Shown: positions 25,878 through 34,936, counted from the stretch's first letter. The stretch is 64,000 bases of DNA from Aggregatilinea lenta (GCF_003569045.1 NZ_BFCB01000004.1:124001-188000); one strand, 5' to 3'. The notes: a model not told the origin generated them from the letters alone. Made by a program: numbers and translations.

Positions 25878-27623
25878 CTATTCTTCGCTGGCCTGTTCGT
25901 CGAGGAACTTCTGGCGGTTGGCGGCGCGGGCGACCTTGCCGCTGGACGTCTTCAGCAGCCACTTGGGGCCGACGAGGTGCACGTAGCGCGCCATGACATC
26001 GGCGGTTTGCACGATGCGAGCGCGGATCTCGCGCCCGATCTGCGCCTGCTGCTCGATGTCTTCGGTTTCGACTTCGCACACGACGGCGATATCTTCGGTG
26101 CCAAGCTGGTCGTTAGGCACGCCGAAGGCGACGACGCGGCCCGGATGCACGCCGGAGATGTCGTTCAGCGCGTTTTCGATGTCCTGCGGGTAGATATTCT
26201 TGCCGCTGTTGATGATCAGGTCCTTCTGGCGCCCGGTGATGTACAGCTCGCCGTCCGCGACGTAGCCCAGGTCGCCGGTGAAGAACCAGCCGTCCGTGAT
26301 GGCCTGTTCCGTGGCTTCGGCGCGGTGATAGTAACCGGAGAGCATACAGTCGCCGCGCAGCGCGATCTCGCCCACGTGACGCTCCGGCAGGTCGTGCCGC
26401 TCGGCGTCTACCACGCGGATCGTCGTGTTGGGGATCGGCGCGCCGCACGAGACCATCTCCACCGCCGGGCGATCGCCCTCGGCGGGGCGGGCGACGCGGG
26501 CGGTCATTAGCGTGTCGCGATCCACGACGTCCACGTGGGGCGGCTGGCCGACCGCGCTCTGCGTCACGGCGAAGGTGTTTTCGGCCATCGCGTAACACGT
26601 GGCGAGCGCTTCAGGGCGCAGACCGTAAGCTGTGTAGCGCTCGGTGAAGGCACGGTGACTGTCGGCACGGACCGGCTCGGAGCAGTTAATCACGGCGCGC
26701 AGGCTGGTCAGGTCCAGCCCTTCGAGCGCGGACGGGCGCACGCGCGTCGCCAGGAAGCTGTAGGCAAAGTTCGGCAGCCAGCACAGCGTCGCGCCGTACT
26801 GCTGGATCGCGTGCAGCAAAATGGCCGGTTCGCGCACCCAGTGGAAGGGCGACATCAGCACCAGCGGAATGCCCTGCACGATCGGAGTGACAAAGCCCGC
26901 GATGAGGCCCATATCATGGTAGAGGGGCAGCCAACTGGCAATTACGTCATCGGGCGTGAGACGGATCGCGTGGCTGTAGGCCGCCACCTGATTCAACACG
27001 GCGCGGTGGGAGAGCATCACGCCTTTTTGCAGGCCGGTGCTGCCTGACGAATGCTGTAAAAACGCCGTGTCGTCGGGTCCGGCGGGCATGCGATCCAGGT
27101 AATCGTCGAGCGATCCGGCAGGCTCCAGGTCCGCCACGTTGAGGATCGCGCCCAGCGTTGGGATGTCGCGCAGATGCGCTTCGAGGGCAGGCTGCTGGTC
27201 CGGGAAGGTAACGACGGCCTTGACCTCCGACAGCTCGACCAGCGCGCGCACGCTCTCGTAGTAGCGGTCGGGGTCGAGCTTGGGCGTCAGGAACGGGAAA
27301 ATCGACGGGATCGCACCCAGCAGCATCGCGCCCCAGAAGGCGTGCAGCACGTCTGGCCCGTGCTGGAGCACCAACACGACCAGATCCTGCGGGCCGACGC
27401 CCGCTTCTTCCAGCGCGTGGGCATAGCGCGCGGCCTCGTCAAAAAAGGCGCGGTAGGTAAGGGTAGCGTTTCCGTCAGGCGTGATCAGCGTCACCGCAGT
27501 ATGATCGCCGGAATGCAGCGCCAGCGCGCGCGCGCTGGCGATCAGCGTCGCGGGACGGTGGTCAAGTCGAATTGGGAGCATTGGGTGAGTTTCCAGACTG
27601 GCCGAAGTGCCCATAATGACCAT
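25878..27623 (-). CDS. Fatty-acyl-AMP ligase (FAAL-like AMP-dependent synthetase)
   Basis: 581 residues. Adenylation motifs include FLQHSSGSTGLQKGVMLSH (A3), YGLRPEALATCYAMAENTF (with A5-like region), TGDLGYVADGELYITGRQKDLIINSGKNIYPQDIE (A7-A8) and a C-terminal lysine region. The FLQHSSGSTG and MAENTF forms are typical of FAALs, which activate fatty acids for transfer to an acyl-carrier protein or polyketide synthase rather than to CoA. No carrier or PKS gene is nearby. An internal ATG (residue 15, 27581) is an alternative start. Confidence 0.85.
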   Translation of the reverse strand: MVIMGTSASLETHPMLPIRLDHRPATLIASARALALHSGDHTAVTLITPDGNATLTYRAFFDEAARYAHALEEAGVGPQDLVVLVLQHGPDVLHAFWGAMLLGAIPSIFPFLTPKLDPDRYYESVRALVELSEVKAVVTFPDQQPALEAHLRDIPTLGAILNVADLEPAGSLDDYLDRMPAGPDDTAFLQHSSGSTGLQKGVMLSHRAVLNQVAAYSHAIRLTPDDVIASWLPLYHDMGLIAGFVTPIVQGIPLVLMSPFHWVREPAILLHAIQQYGATLCWLPNFAYSFLATRVRPSALEGLDLTSLRAVINCSEPVRADSHRAFTERYTAYGLRPEALATCYAMAENTFAVTQSAVGQPPHVDVVDRDTLMTARVARPAEGDRPAVEMVSCGAPIPNTTIRVVDAERHDLPERHVGEIALRGDCMLSGYYHRAEATEQAITDGWFFTGDLGYVADGELYITGRQKDLIINSGKNIYPQDIENALNDISGVHPGRVVAFGVPNDQLGTEDIAVVCEVETEDIEQQAQIGREIRARIVQTADVMARYVHLVGPKWLLKTSSGKVARAANRQKFLDEQASEE

Positions 27624-27817
27624 AATAGAGTATGGAATGGATGCATCGTTCGGGACGTGAGGTAGTTCCAGGCAGGGGAATTATACCCGGTTCTGATGAA
27701 TGAACCAGCCGTTCTGGCGGGCGAGACGAAACCACTCTTTATTGATTGCAGGAGCACGGTTTACGAACCTAAACCCGATTTGATATGCGTGGTAGCCCGC
27801 AGTGAGGAACGCAGGAG

Positions 27818-29827
27818 ATGAACGAGGAAAGCAACTACGCGGCACAGTCCGAAGCCCGCGAGAAATGGAATACTGCCCGGCGGCGCGCGTTTTACGAGCG
27901 CCTGTCGAGCACGCTTGGTTTTGCCAAGCGCCCCGCCAGCTTGCTGTCCTTCGAAGAAGTGCAGAACAAGCTGCGTCTGACCCAAAGCAACTATCGCGGC
28001 CTACATCAGGTGCCACTCGATCAAATCGTGGGCAGTGTAGGGCGCTATAACGACTTCACTCGCACGTTTCTACCTCTGATCGAGGACGACAGTTGGCGCT
28101 GGCGGCGCGTTGCCGAGATACAGGTCAACGAAGGACTGCCACCCATTGAGCTGTACAGGGTAGGCGACGCGTACTTCGTCAAGGACGGCAATCACCGCGT
28201 CTCGGTAGCGCGGCAGTTCGGCGCGACGTCGATCGAGGCGTACGTCTGGGAGTACGAAACGCCGGTGGGCGGCATCCGCCCGACCACCAACGTCAACGAG
28301 CTGATCGTCAAGGCCGAGTACCGCGAATTCCTGGACCGGACGCGGCTGGATATCTCCCGGCCCGAACAGAACATCGTGCTCACCGAGCCGGACACCTATC
28401 CCGCGCTCGAAACGGAGATCGAGCTGTACCGGCGCAACCTGGAGCGCATCGACAGCGAAAAGCGCAGCTTCGAGCATGCTGCCGCCGCGTGGTACGATAT
28501 GGTCTATACGCTGGCGGTGGACGTAATCCGCGAGTCCGGCGTGCTGGACCTGTTCCCGGGCCGTACCGAAGCCGACCTGTACGTGTGGGTGTCGCGCAAC
28601 CGGCGCGAGTTGGCCGAGCGCTACGGACAGCGCGTCTCGATGCGTGATGCGGTGTCGCTGCTGGTCGAAACACAGCAGAAGCCGAGCACGGTGGAGCGCA
28701 TGATGCAGTCAGTAGGGCGCTCGGTGGCCGGACTGGTGCAGAGCCTGCGTCCGGTGGAAGCCGAGGAGAAGCCCGACTCCAGGCCGCCTGTCTCCCAGGA
28801 CGATCCGCTGGGCAAGCTGCTGGCACAGGTCGAGGGCTATCAGGCGGAGCTGAAGTATGAGGGGCAGCGCGGCGACGACTGGCGCTGGTGGCGCGGCGAA
28901 GTGCGCGGGAAGCTCTGGGAGCTGCTGGGCGCGACGTATACGCCCGCCGAGGATGTCGAGGTGGAGATCCAGGATCGCGCGCTGATCAGCGGCGTGGAGC
29001 GCTTCCGCCTGATGCTGACCGCTGGCGACGGGCTGCGCCTGCCGGGCTACCTCATGCGTCCGGCGGACCTCAAGAAGCCTGCGCCGGGGCTGCTGGTCTA
29101 CCCCGGCCACGGCGCGATTGCGCAGACCGCCGGGCTGGAATACAGCTTGCAGCGGGCCAACGCGCTGGCGCTGGCGCAGGCCGGATATGTCACCCTGACC
29201 CTCGAGGAGCGCGGCTTCGGTGAGCTGTCACGCGCCGACCACGTCGCGCTGGATAACATCGCGCGGCTGGTGGGGCGTACGTGGCTCGGCATCACGATCG
29301 AGGACGGGCTGCGCGCGCTGGACTACCTGCAAACGCGCGAGGACGTGGCACCCGATCACCTGGGCGCGACCGGCCTGGGACTGGGCGGCGGGCTGGCGCT
29401 GTATTCGGCGGCGCTGGACGAGCGCATCCGCGCGGTTGTGATCGAAAATTACGTGGGCGGCGACATCGACCTGCTGCACGTGCTCGGTCACGGCTGCGAC
29501 TTCGTGCCCAATCTGCGGCGCTTCCTCCATCTTTCGGATATAGCGCGCACAATTGCCCCGCGTCCCGCGTTGTACGTGTATCCCCAGGGACGCGAGGCGA
29601 CCACGCTGGCGCATCGCGCCTGGGACGGTGCGCGCCCGACCTACGAGACGTTTGGCATTCCCGACCGGACGCGCTTCGTCGAGCACGACCGGGGCGACCG
29701 CTACGTGCGGACGGTGGCGAAGAACTGGTTCGACCGCTGGCTGGCCGAGGAGCCGGATACGAGCGTGCTGCTGTGGGCGCCCCGTGAGGACATCGTGCCA
29801 CGCCAGGTGAAGCGGAAGACACGGTAG
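27818..29827 (+). CDS. ParB/Srx-like domain fused to an alpha/beta-hydrolase domain with lost nucleophile
   Basis: 669 residues from ATG 27818. Residues ~95-150 carry IELYRVGDAYFVKDGNHRVSVARQFG, the DGNHR motif of the ParB/sulfiredoxin fold. A long helical region (~150-330) follows. From ~385 there is an acetyl-xylan-esterase/dienelactone-hydrolase-like fold (LLVYPGHGAIA, TLEERGFGELS). Where the nucleophile elbow should read GxSxG the protein has TGLGLGGG, with Gly521 (codon GGA, 29378-29380) replacing Ser. The acid-bearing loop (LYVYPQGREAT) also lacks an obvious Asp, though EHDRGDRY retains a His. A non-catalytic or repurposed role is likely. Confidence 0.7.
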   Translation: MNEESNYAAQSEAREKWNTARRRAFYERLSSTLGFAKRPASLLSFEEVQNKLRLTQSNYRGLHQVPLDQIVGSVGRYNDFTRTFLPLIEDDSWRWRRVAEIQVNEGLPPIELYRVGDAYFVKDGNHRVSVARQFGATSIEAYVWEYETPVGGIRPTTNVNELIVKAEYREFLDRTRLDISRPEQNIVLTEPDTYPALETEIELYRRNLERIDSEKRSFEHAAAAWYDMVYTLAVDVIRESGVLDLFPGRTEADLYVWVSRNRRELAERYGQRVSMRDAVSLLVETQQKPSTVERMMQSVGRSVAGLVQSLRPVEAEEKPDSRPPVSQDDPLGKLLAQVEGYQAELKYEGQRGDDWRWWRGEVRGKLWELLGATYTPAEDVEVEIQDRALISGVERFRLMLTAGDGLRLPGYLMRPADLKKPAPGLLVYPGHGAIAQTAGLEYSLQRANALALAQAGYVTLTLEERGFGELSRADHVALDNIARLVGRTWLGITIEDGLRALDYLQTREDVAPDHLGATGLGLGGGLALYSAALDERIRAVVIENYVGGDIDLLHVLGHGCDFVPNLRRFLHLSDIARTIAPRPALYVYPQGREATTLAHRAWDGARPTYETFGIPDRTRFVEHDRGDRYVRTVAKNWFDRWLAEEPDTSVLLWAPREDIVPRQVKRKTR

Positions 29828-29850
29828 GGGGTAGGGGAAAAGTAAACGCG

Positions 29851-29900
29851 ACCTCACCCCCTGCCCCCTCTCCAATCGGGGTTGGAGAGGGGGAAAAGCG
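29851..29900. repeat. Dispersed palindromic repeat A, copy 4
   Basis: ACCTCACCCCCTGCCCCC start with TCTCCAA and TTGGAGA arms (inverted repeat GCCCCCTCTCCAA / TTGGAGAGGGGG). It lies between the convergent hydrolase-like and STAND genes. Confidence 0.82.
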
Positions 29901-29921
29901 AGCGTGAGAATGGGTATTTTC

Positions 29922-29948
29922 GGGGCAGGGCGGCGAGCCTTGCCCTTT
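29922..29948 (+). terminator. Intrinsic terminator of the ParB/hydrolase fusion gene
   Basis: GGGGCAGGGC / GCCTTGCCC imperfect stem followed by TTTTTT (29946-29951). The run overlaps the stop codon of the convergent STAND gene. Confidence 0.6.
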
Positions 29949-29949
29949 T

Positions 29950-32814
29950 TTATTCGGCGGGCGGATCAGTCGGTGGATCGCTGGGTGGGGCGTCGGTCAG
30001 GCTGCGGCGGAGGTCGGCGAGGAGAGTGCGATCTTGTTCAAGGTTAGGGTTTCCGATTGCTTCGCCAATGGCAATGTGCCGCTCGAGGTAGGAAATGGCT
30101 ACGGCGGTCTGGCCGAAGGCGTTATGCAGTACCACAGCAATGTTATTGCAAGCGATTGCTTCTCCGGCGCGATTACTGACTTCGCAGTGGATGGCTAGTG
30201 CTTGCTGGTAGAGGTCGAGGGCGCGCTCGTGCTGGCCCTGTTTGTAGTACACGCCCGCAATGTTGTTGAGGGTGGTGCCCTCCATCACCCGATAGTTTAT
30301 TTTTCGATGAATGTCTAGCGCCTGACGGAACATATCAAGTGCGCGCTTGTGTTCACCTAGCGTGTCATACACGAGGGCAATATTGTTAAGCGTTGTCCCT
30401 ACTGCTGCTTGGTTCCCCGAAGCATGACTGATGGCTAACGCTTGCTCGAAGAGGTTAAGGGCCTGCTCATATTGGCCGAGTTGACGGTAAGCGTCGGCAA
30501 TGTTGTTAAGTGTTGCGCTTTCCCCATCACGATCATTGACTTCGCAACGGATGTCTAGTGCTTGGTAGAAATAGTCAAGGGCTTGCTCATATTGACCGAG
30601 AACGCCGTAGATGCCCGCGATATTGTTGAGGATTGTGCCTTCCTTGGCGCGGTTATGCAATTCACGGCAGATTGCTAGTGATTGCTGATAGAAGTCAAGG
30701 CCACGCGCATACTGACCAAGACGGTGGTGTGTCAGAGCAATGTTGTTGAGTACGGCACTCTCCCCGATTCTGTTGCCCACTTTGTGCGCTGTTGCCAAGC
30801 TATGGTTGTAAAAGGTGAGAGCAGCGTCCGAGTTTCCCTGACTGTGATGCCATAATCCAAGCTCATTGAGAAATGTACCCTCTAAAACATGGCTATCCCT
30901 TACCCGCGCGCAAGCCAACCCCATTTGTAACCAGCGCAGCCCTTCTTCACCTGCACGGCGGCGGAAGATATAGTCCTTAACTGCTTCCGCAAACGCCTCG
31001 CCGCGCTCAAGGAGGGCCTGAGCCATGCGGGTGTCGGTGTCGATCTCGTCCAGCAGATCGTCGGGCGGATCGGGCTGGGCAAGGTCTTCGAGCGGCACCG
31101 CGCCGAATACGATCCCCTGCAAGTAGCCCGCCAGCGCGTTGCCGACGTGATGCACGTGCGGCAGGTCCGGGCCGATGATCGCGTCCCACTGCTCCATCGG
31201 CAGCGTCTCGAACTGCCCCGCGATGTCGTGAATGACGTGCCACGTATAGCGTCCCAATGCCCGGTCGTGCTCGTTCTCGCGCGTCGCCAGCGCACGGGCA
31301 TAGGCGTGCAGCAGCAGGTGCTGGCGATAGCGGCCCGTCTCCGGCTCGTGCACGATCAGGCCCGCGCCTATCAGCGCCGCCAGCGTATCATACGCCTCGT
31401 CAAGCGCGCTCTCGTCGGCGGGATCGACGTCCCAGGTGGCGAAGGCCGTACGCGCAGAAAACGACTCCTCCGGCGCGAGCACGCCCAATGCGCGAAAGGC
31501 TGCTTTCGCGTCGGGCGAAAGTGGCGCGTAACTCAGGTAGAGCGTCGCTTCCAGACTGTCGTCGCGCTCGGTGCCCTGGCCGAGATCCAATGCGCGGAAC
31601 GGCGTTGCCTCGCTCAAGTAATAGGGTAAGCGCCTGACGAGACGCTCCGCAAACGCGATGCCATGCGTCACAATCTGGCGGGCGGCGAGATCGAGCGCCA
31701 GCGCATGCCCGCCGAGCTGATCCGCGAGCGCGCGCAGTGAATCGACGTAATCGCCGGGCGCGAGGCCCGCCGCGCTGAGGCGATCCCGCAGCAGGGCGCT
31801 GCCGTCGTCCGTGTCGAGCGGTCCGAGCGCATGGATTTGTCCCAGGACAGCAACCTGTCGGGACCGTGTGGTGACCAGCACGGCGGTCCCGTCGGGCAGG
31901 GCCTTGAGCAGATCGCGCACCGGGCCAGGGAACCATGCGTCGTCGAGCACGGCCAGCAGGCGTCCCGGTGCCTGGGCCAACAGGGCGCGGACTGCGTCCG
32001 ATGAGAGATCGGCGGGATCGAGCGTGCGGCCTGCAGGGTGCGCCTGCGCCCACGCGCGGAGAATGGCGGGCGTCACTGCCGGGGCGCGTTGCGCTTCCGG
32101 GCCGAGCGTGGCCCACAATACGCCACCGGGGAAGTCGCCGCCCAGCGCGCGGGCGAGGTGCAGCGCGAGCACGGTCTTGCCCATGCCACCCGCACCGTCG
32201 AGGATCACCGGGCGATCGGTTTCGCGCAGCAGGTCGCTCACGGCGCGCACGTCCGCCGCGCGCCCGACGAATCGCGCAGCGGGCAGCGGGGCGGTGGGGC
32301 GCCGCCAGCCGGTCGGTGAATCGTCCGGGGCGCGGTGGGTCGCGTGATACAGTGCCGCCATGACCTTCTGTGCCAGATCGTCGGGGGTGGTGAAGGTCTT
32401 ATAGAGGGGTTCGCCGTCGAAGCTCGCCTTGAACGCCTTCAGGCGGGACGCGCCCGGCTCGCCTTCGACGAACTCTGGCGGCCACTCGTGGGACTCGTCC
32501 ACAAAGAAGCACAGCCGGGGAATGCCACGCGCAGTCGCCCAGTCATATTCGAGCGCGGTGATCGAGCGTTCGCCGTCGCCGCCCTGCGTATCCGTGGGAA
32601 CCCAGCCGTAACGATGCGCATAGATGCCGACCAGAAAATCGGCGTCGTGCAGATAGTGCTGGCAGGTATGCACGGCGGCGGCATCTTGCGCGGGGAAGTG
32701 CTCCATCATGATCGGGTGCAGGCCAAGCTCGCGTAGGGCGTGATCGACCGCCGCGCGGTGCGCGCGCAGATCGTCGCTGGTGGAACTCACAAACACAGCG
32801 TGCGGGCGGTTCAT
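29950..32814 (-). CDS. DUF4062 - NB-ARC - TPR STAND protein
   Basis: 954 residues. Residues 1-150 match DUF4062 (HAVFVSSTSDDLRAHRAAV, YLHDADFLVGIYAHRYGW, ALEYDWATARGIPRLCFFVD), a TIR-like Rossmann fold. An NB-ARC NTPase follows with Walker A GAGGMGKT (residues 207-214) and Walker B LLAVLDDAW, then a winged-helix/arm region. The C-terminal ~290 residues hold seven near-identical 40-residue TPRs of the form NNIAxxYxxLGQYEQALDxYxQAL. This is NLR-like architecture: TIR-like effector, oligomerising NTPase and sensor repeats. GGAG sits 6 bases before the ATG. It starts 30 bases after the DarA paralogue and is likely in its operon. Confidence 0.88.
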   Translation of the reverse strand: MNRPHAVFVSSTSDDLRAHRAAVDHALRELGLHPIMMEHFPAQDAAAVHTCQHYLHDADFLVGIYAHRYGWVPTDTQGGDGERSITALEYDWATARGIPRLCFFVDESHEWPPEFVEGEPGASRLKAFKASFDGEPLYKTFTTPDDLAQKVMAALYHATHRAPDDSPTGWRRPTAPLPAARFVGRAADVRAVSDLLRETDRPVILDGAGGMGKTVLALHLARALGGDFPGGVLWATLGPEAQRAPAVTPAILRAWAQAHPAGRTLDPADLSSDAVRALLAQAPGRLLAVLDDAWFPGPVRDLLKALPDGTAVLVTTRSRQVAVLGQIHALGPLDTDDGSALLRDRLSAAGLAPGDYVDSLRALADQLGGHALALDLAARQIVTHGIAFAERLVRRLPYYLSEATPFRALDLGQGTERDDSLEATLYLSYAPLSPDAKAAFRALGVLAPEESFSARTAFATWDVDPADESALDEAYDTLAALIGAGLIVHEPETGRYRQHLLLHAYARALATRENEHDRALGRYTWHVIHDIAGQFETLPMEQWDAIIGPDLPHVHHVGNALAGYLQGIVFGAVPLEDLAQPDPPDDLLDEIDTDTRMAQALLERGEAFAEAVKDYIFRRRAGEEGLRWLQMGLACARVRDSHVLEGTFLNELGLWHHSQGNSDAALTFYNHSLATAHKVGNRIGESAVLNNIALTHHRLGQYARGLDFYQQSLAICRELHNRAKEGTILNNIAGIYGVLGQYEQALDYFYQALDIRCEVNDRDGESATLNNIADAYRQLGQYEQALNLFEQALAISHASGNQAAVGTTLNNIALVYDTLGEHKRALDMFRQALDIHRKINYRVMEGTTLNNIAGVYYKQGQHERALDLYQQALAIHCEVSNRAGEAIACNNIAVVLHNAFGQTAVAISYLERHIAIGEAIGNPNLEQDRTLLADLRRSLTDAPPSDPPTDPPAE

Positions 32815-32844
32815 GCTGCGCTCCCGCAGGTGGGCGGGGTGGGG

Positions 32845-33117
32845 CTAGAAGTGTGTGAACTGGTCCGCGTTGAGGACGAAGATCGTCGCGTTGTGGTCGG
32901 CTTCGCCTTCGGGCGTGGGAATCGTCTCGCGGAAGATATTGAGCGCCGCCTCGATCTGGTCTTCTTCGACGCCGATGAGCACGGTGGTGCTGCCCTTGCG
33001 CAAAAAGCCGCCCGTGCTGCTCAATTCGGTGACGCGCAGCCCGGCGTCGAGCAGCCGGGGACGCACTCGTTCTTCGCTATCGCCGCGCAGGATGGCAAGG
33101 ATCAGTTTTGTCGTCAT
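32845..33117 (-). CDS. Cyclic-di-AMP receptor, DarA/PstA (YaaQ) family, paralogue 2
   Basis: 90 residues of the PII-like fold. It carries the family pattern LILAILRGD, STGGFLRKGSTTVLIGVEEDQ and the C-terminal TIFVLNADQF, seen in DarA/PstA proteins that bind c-di-AMP as trimers. The T-loop region is shorter than in the first paralogue (deleted between RETIP and ATIF). The start overlaps the first paralogue's stop by 4 bases. Ligand binding is inferred from family only. Confidence 0.86.
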   Translation of the reverse strand: MTTKLILAILRGDSEERVRPRLLDAGLRVTELSSTGGFLRKGSTTVLIGVEEDQIEAALNIFRETIPTPEGEADHNATIFVLNADQFTHF

Positions 33118-33440
33118 ATCTGCTCGAATCGCTCCACGTTCAGCACAAACACGGTCGCGCCGCCGACTTCGACCTCGACAAACGCGCCCATCATCGCCGC
33201 CGATTCGACGATGTTAGGGCCAGCGGGGATCAGGCGCGTGCGGCGTTCGCATGTTTCTTTGAGCATGCCTAACAGCGCACCGACCCGGTGATCCTCCACG
33301 CCGGCCAGCAGCGTGGTGTTGCCCACGCTAAAAAATCCGCCGGTGCTGGCCACCCGCGTGATGCGATATCCGGCATCGGTCAGGGCCTTGCTGGTGCGCT
33401 CAGCGTCCTGGTCTTGGACGATGGCAACGATCAGTTTCAT
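33114..33440 (-). CDS. darA: Cyclic-di-AMP receptor DarA/PstA (YaaQ) family, paralogue 1
   Basis: 108 residues from ATG 33440, with GGAGG 5 bases upstream. The N-terminus MKLIVAIVQDQDAERTSKAL and the TGGFFSVGNTTLLAGVED block closely resemble Bacillus YaaQ/DarA. A long flexible T-loop (RRTRLIPAGPNIVESAAMMG) is followed by VEVEVGGATVFVLNVERF. The family senses c-di-AMP and relays it to unknown targets. First gene of a probable darA-darA2-STAND operon. Confidence 0.9.
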   Translation of the reverse strand: MKLIVAIVQDQDAERTSKALTDAGYRITRVASTGGFFSVGNTTLLAGVEDHRVGALLGMLKETCERRTRLIPAGPNIVESAAMMGAFVEVEVGGATVFVLNVERFEQI

Positions 33441-33470
33441 TCGTCCTCCGTGGTGGGACCTCTCACGCGC

Positions 33471-33500
33471 AGTGTAGCACAGAATTTGGCCCACCAGCAA
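33471..33500 (-). promoter_or_regulatory. Candidate promoter of the darA-STAND operon
   Basis: Minus strand TTGCTG (33500-33495), 18-base spacer, TACACT (33476-33471), giving a start about 25 bases before the ATG. The -35 is weak. Confidence 0.4.
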
Positions 33501-33668
33501 TTGTGTATTGTTACGCAAGCGGAAACCGTTGGGAATAATCGCGGCTTTTGCTTATAAAAGTATAAATTGTAGCGAACTTTCCGTATTCTCTTTTAATCTT
33601 ATATTAATTGTGTTTCGCTATTATGTAAGCATCCTGTCATACAACGTGATCAAGTATACTAGAATGAG

Positions 33669-34874
33669 ATGACTATGCTTGCATCTATCGTGGATGGACG
33701 TCATATGAATAACCGATCAACGGACGCACGGGCGGCTATTATCCTCTTCGTGGACGACAATGCGGCACTGCTGCGCAGCGTGGAACGGTTACTGCGTATG
33801 GAAGGGTTCCAGACCCTGCTCGCATCCGATGGCAGCGAGGCGCTTCACCTGATGGAGTCCGTCACGCAGCTCCCGGACCTGATCATCAGCGACATCGCCA
33901 TGCCGCGCATGGACGGGTTCGAGCTGTTCGAGACGATCCGCCAGCGCCCGGAGTGGATGGATATCCCATTCCTATTTTTGACCGCGCGCGACCAGCTCGA
34001 CGATCTGCGGCGCGGTTATGCGCTGGGGGCGGACGATTACCTCGTGAAACCGCTCGACCAGGAGCGGCTGATCATGATCATTCGGGGCAAGCTCAAGCGT
34101 CGCACGGAGCTGCTGGAGAGCATCCAAAGCCAGCAGGACGCGCTCAGCTCCGCCAAGCGCGAGCTGTCGCTGATGGTGGCGCACGAGTTGCGCACGCCGC
34201 TGGTGTCGATCAGCATGGTGACCGATATCCTATCCCGTGAGCTGAACAAGATGGGCGCGGGCCAGCTCGACGAGATGGTAGACACCATGCAGAGCGGCAG
34301 CAGCCGCCTGTCGCGGTTGGTCGAGCAGATGGTGCTGTACGTGCAGTTTCAGTCCGGCGCGCTGTTGGAAGCGATCGAGATGGCGGTGCGGCCCGGCTAC
34401 GTGCGCGACGCGATCATCGGCGCGATCGACCGCGCGCGGCAGTTCAACTACCGGCGGCGCGACATCGCGGTACGCTTCGAAGAACTGGACCCCGGCATGA
34501 TGATCAGCGGTGACCTCGCGTCGCTGCGGCAGGCGATGGCCGAGGTGATCTCGAACGCGATGGCGTTCTCCCAACCCACCGACGAGGTTCAGATCACACA
34601 GTGGGTCGCCGAGAACCTGGTGTGGATCACCATCACCGACCAGGGACCGGGCATCCCTGAAGACGAGCTGGAGCGGGTGTTCGAGCCGTTCCACCAATCG
34701 AACCGCCAGCGCTTCGAACAGCAGGGCATCGGCATCGGGCTGGCGCTGGCGCGCGGCATCATCGAGGCGCACGGCGGCGCGCTGATGCTGCGCTCGAAGG
34801 AAGGGCGCGGCACGCAGGTTACGATCTCGCTGCCGCTCTACGGCGCCGACGACAGCTTCGTGGACCCCTACTGA
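33669..34874 (+). CDS. Response-regulator / histidine-kinase hybrid (REC-HisKA-HATPase)
   Basis: 401 residues. REC domain (about 22-142) with the phospho-acceptor Asp in LIISDIAMPRMDG and Lys in YLVKPLD. A coiled linker leads to HisKA (phosphorylatable His in MVAHELRTPLVS) and HATPase_c (N-box EVISNAMAF, G1 DQGPGIPEDE, G2 GIGIGLALARGIIEAHGG). Order is REC first, unlike typical hybrid kinases, so the receiver probably gates the kinase. There is no transmembrane segment, so it is cytoplasmic. The same layout recurs at 51264. Confidence 0.93.
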   Translation: MTMLASIVDGRHMNNRSTDARAAIILFVDDNAALLRSVERLLRMEGFQTLLASDGSEALHLMESVTQLPDLIISDIAMPRMDGFELFETIRQRPEWMDIPFLFLTARDQLDDLRRGYALGADDYLVKPLDQERLIMIIRGKLKRRTELLESIQSQQDALSSAKRELSLMVAHELRTPLVSISMVTDILSRELNKMGAGQLDEMVDTMQSGSSRLSRLVEQMVLYVQFQSGALLEAIEMAVRPGYVRDAIIGAIDRARQFNYRRRDIAVRFEELDPGMMISGDLASLRQAMAEVISNAMAFSQPTDEVQITQWVAENLVWITITDQGPGIPEDELERVFEPFHQSNRQRFEQQGIGIGLALARGIIEAHGGALMLRSKEGRGTQVTISLPLYGADDSFVDPY

Positions 34875-34906
34875 TCATCTGCCTGTGTCACATTTTGTAA
34901 CCGCGA

Positions 34907-34936
34907 CGTCCCTGGCCTGCGCCGGGGGCGTTTTTT
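34907..34936 (+). terminator. Intrinsic terminator of the REC-kinase gene
   Basis: CGTCCCTGG (34907-34915) / CCGGGGGCG (34922-34930), then TTTTTT. Confidence 0.82.

Noticed and set aside
30000-30880. Regular 120-bp repeats
   Set aside because: Considered as CRISPR or satellite, but the period is in frame and encodes 40-residue TPRs.
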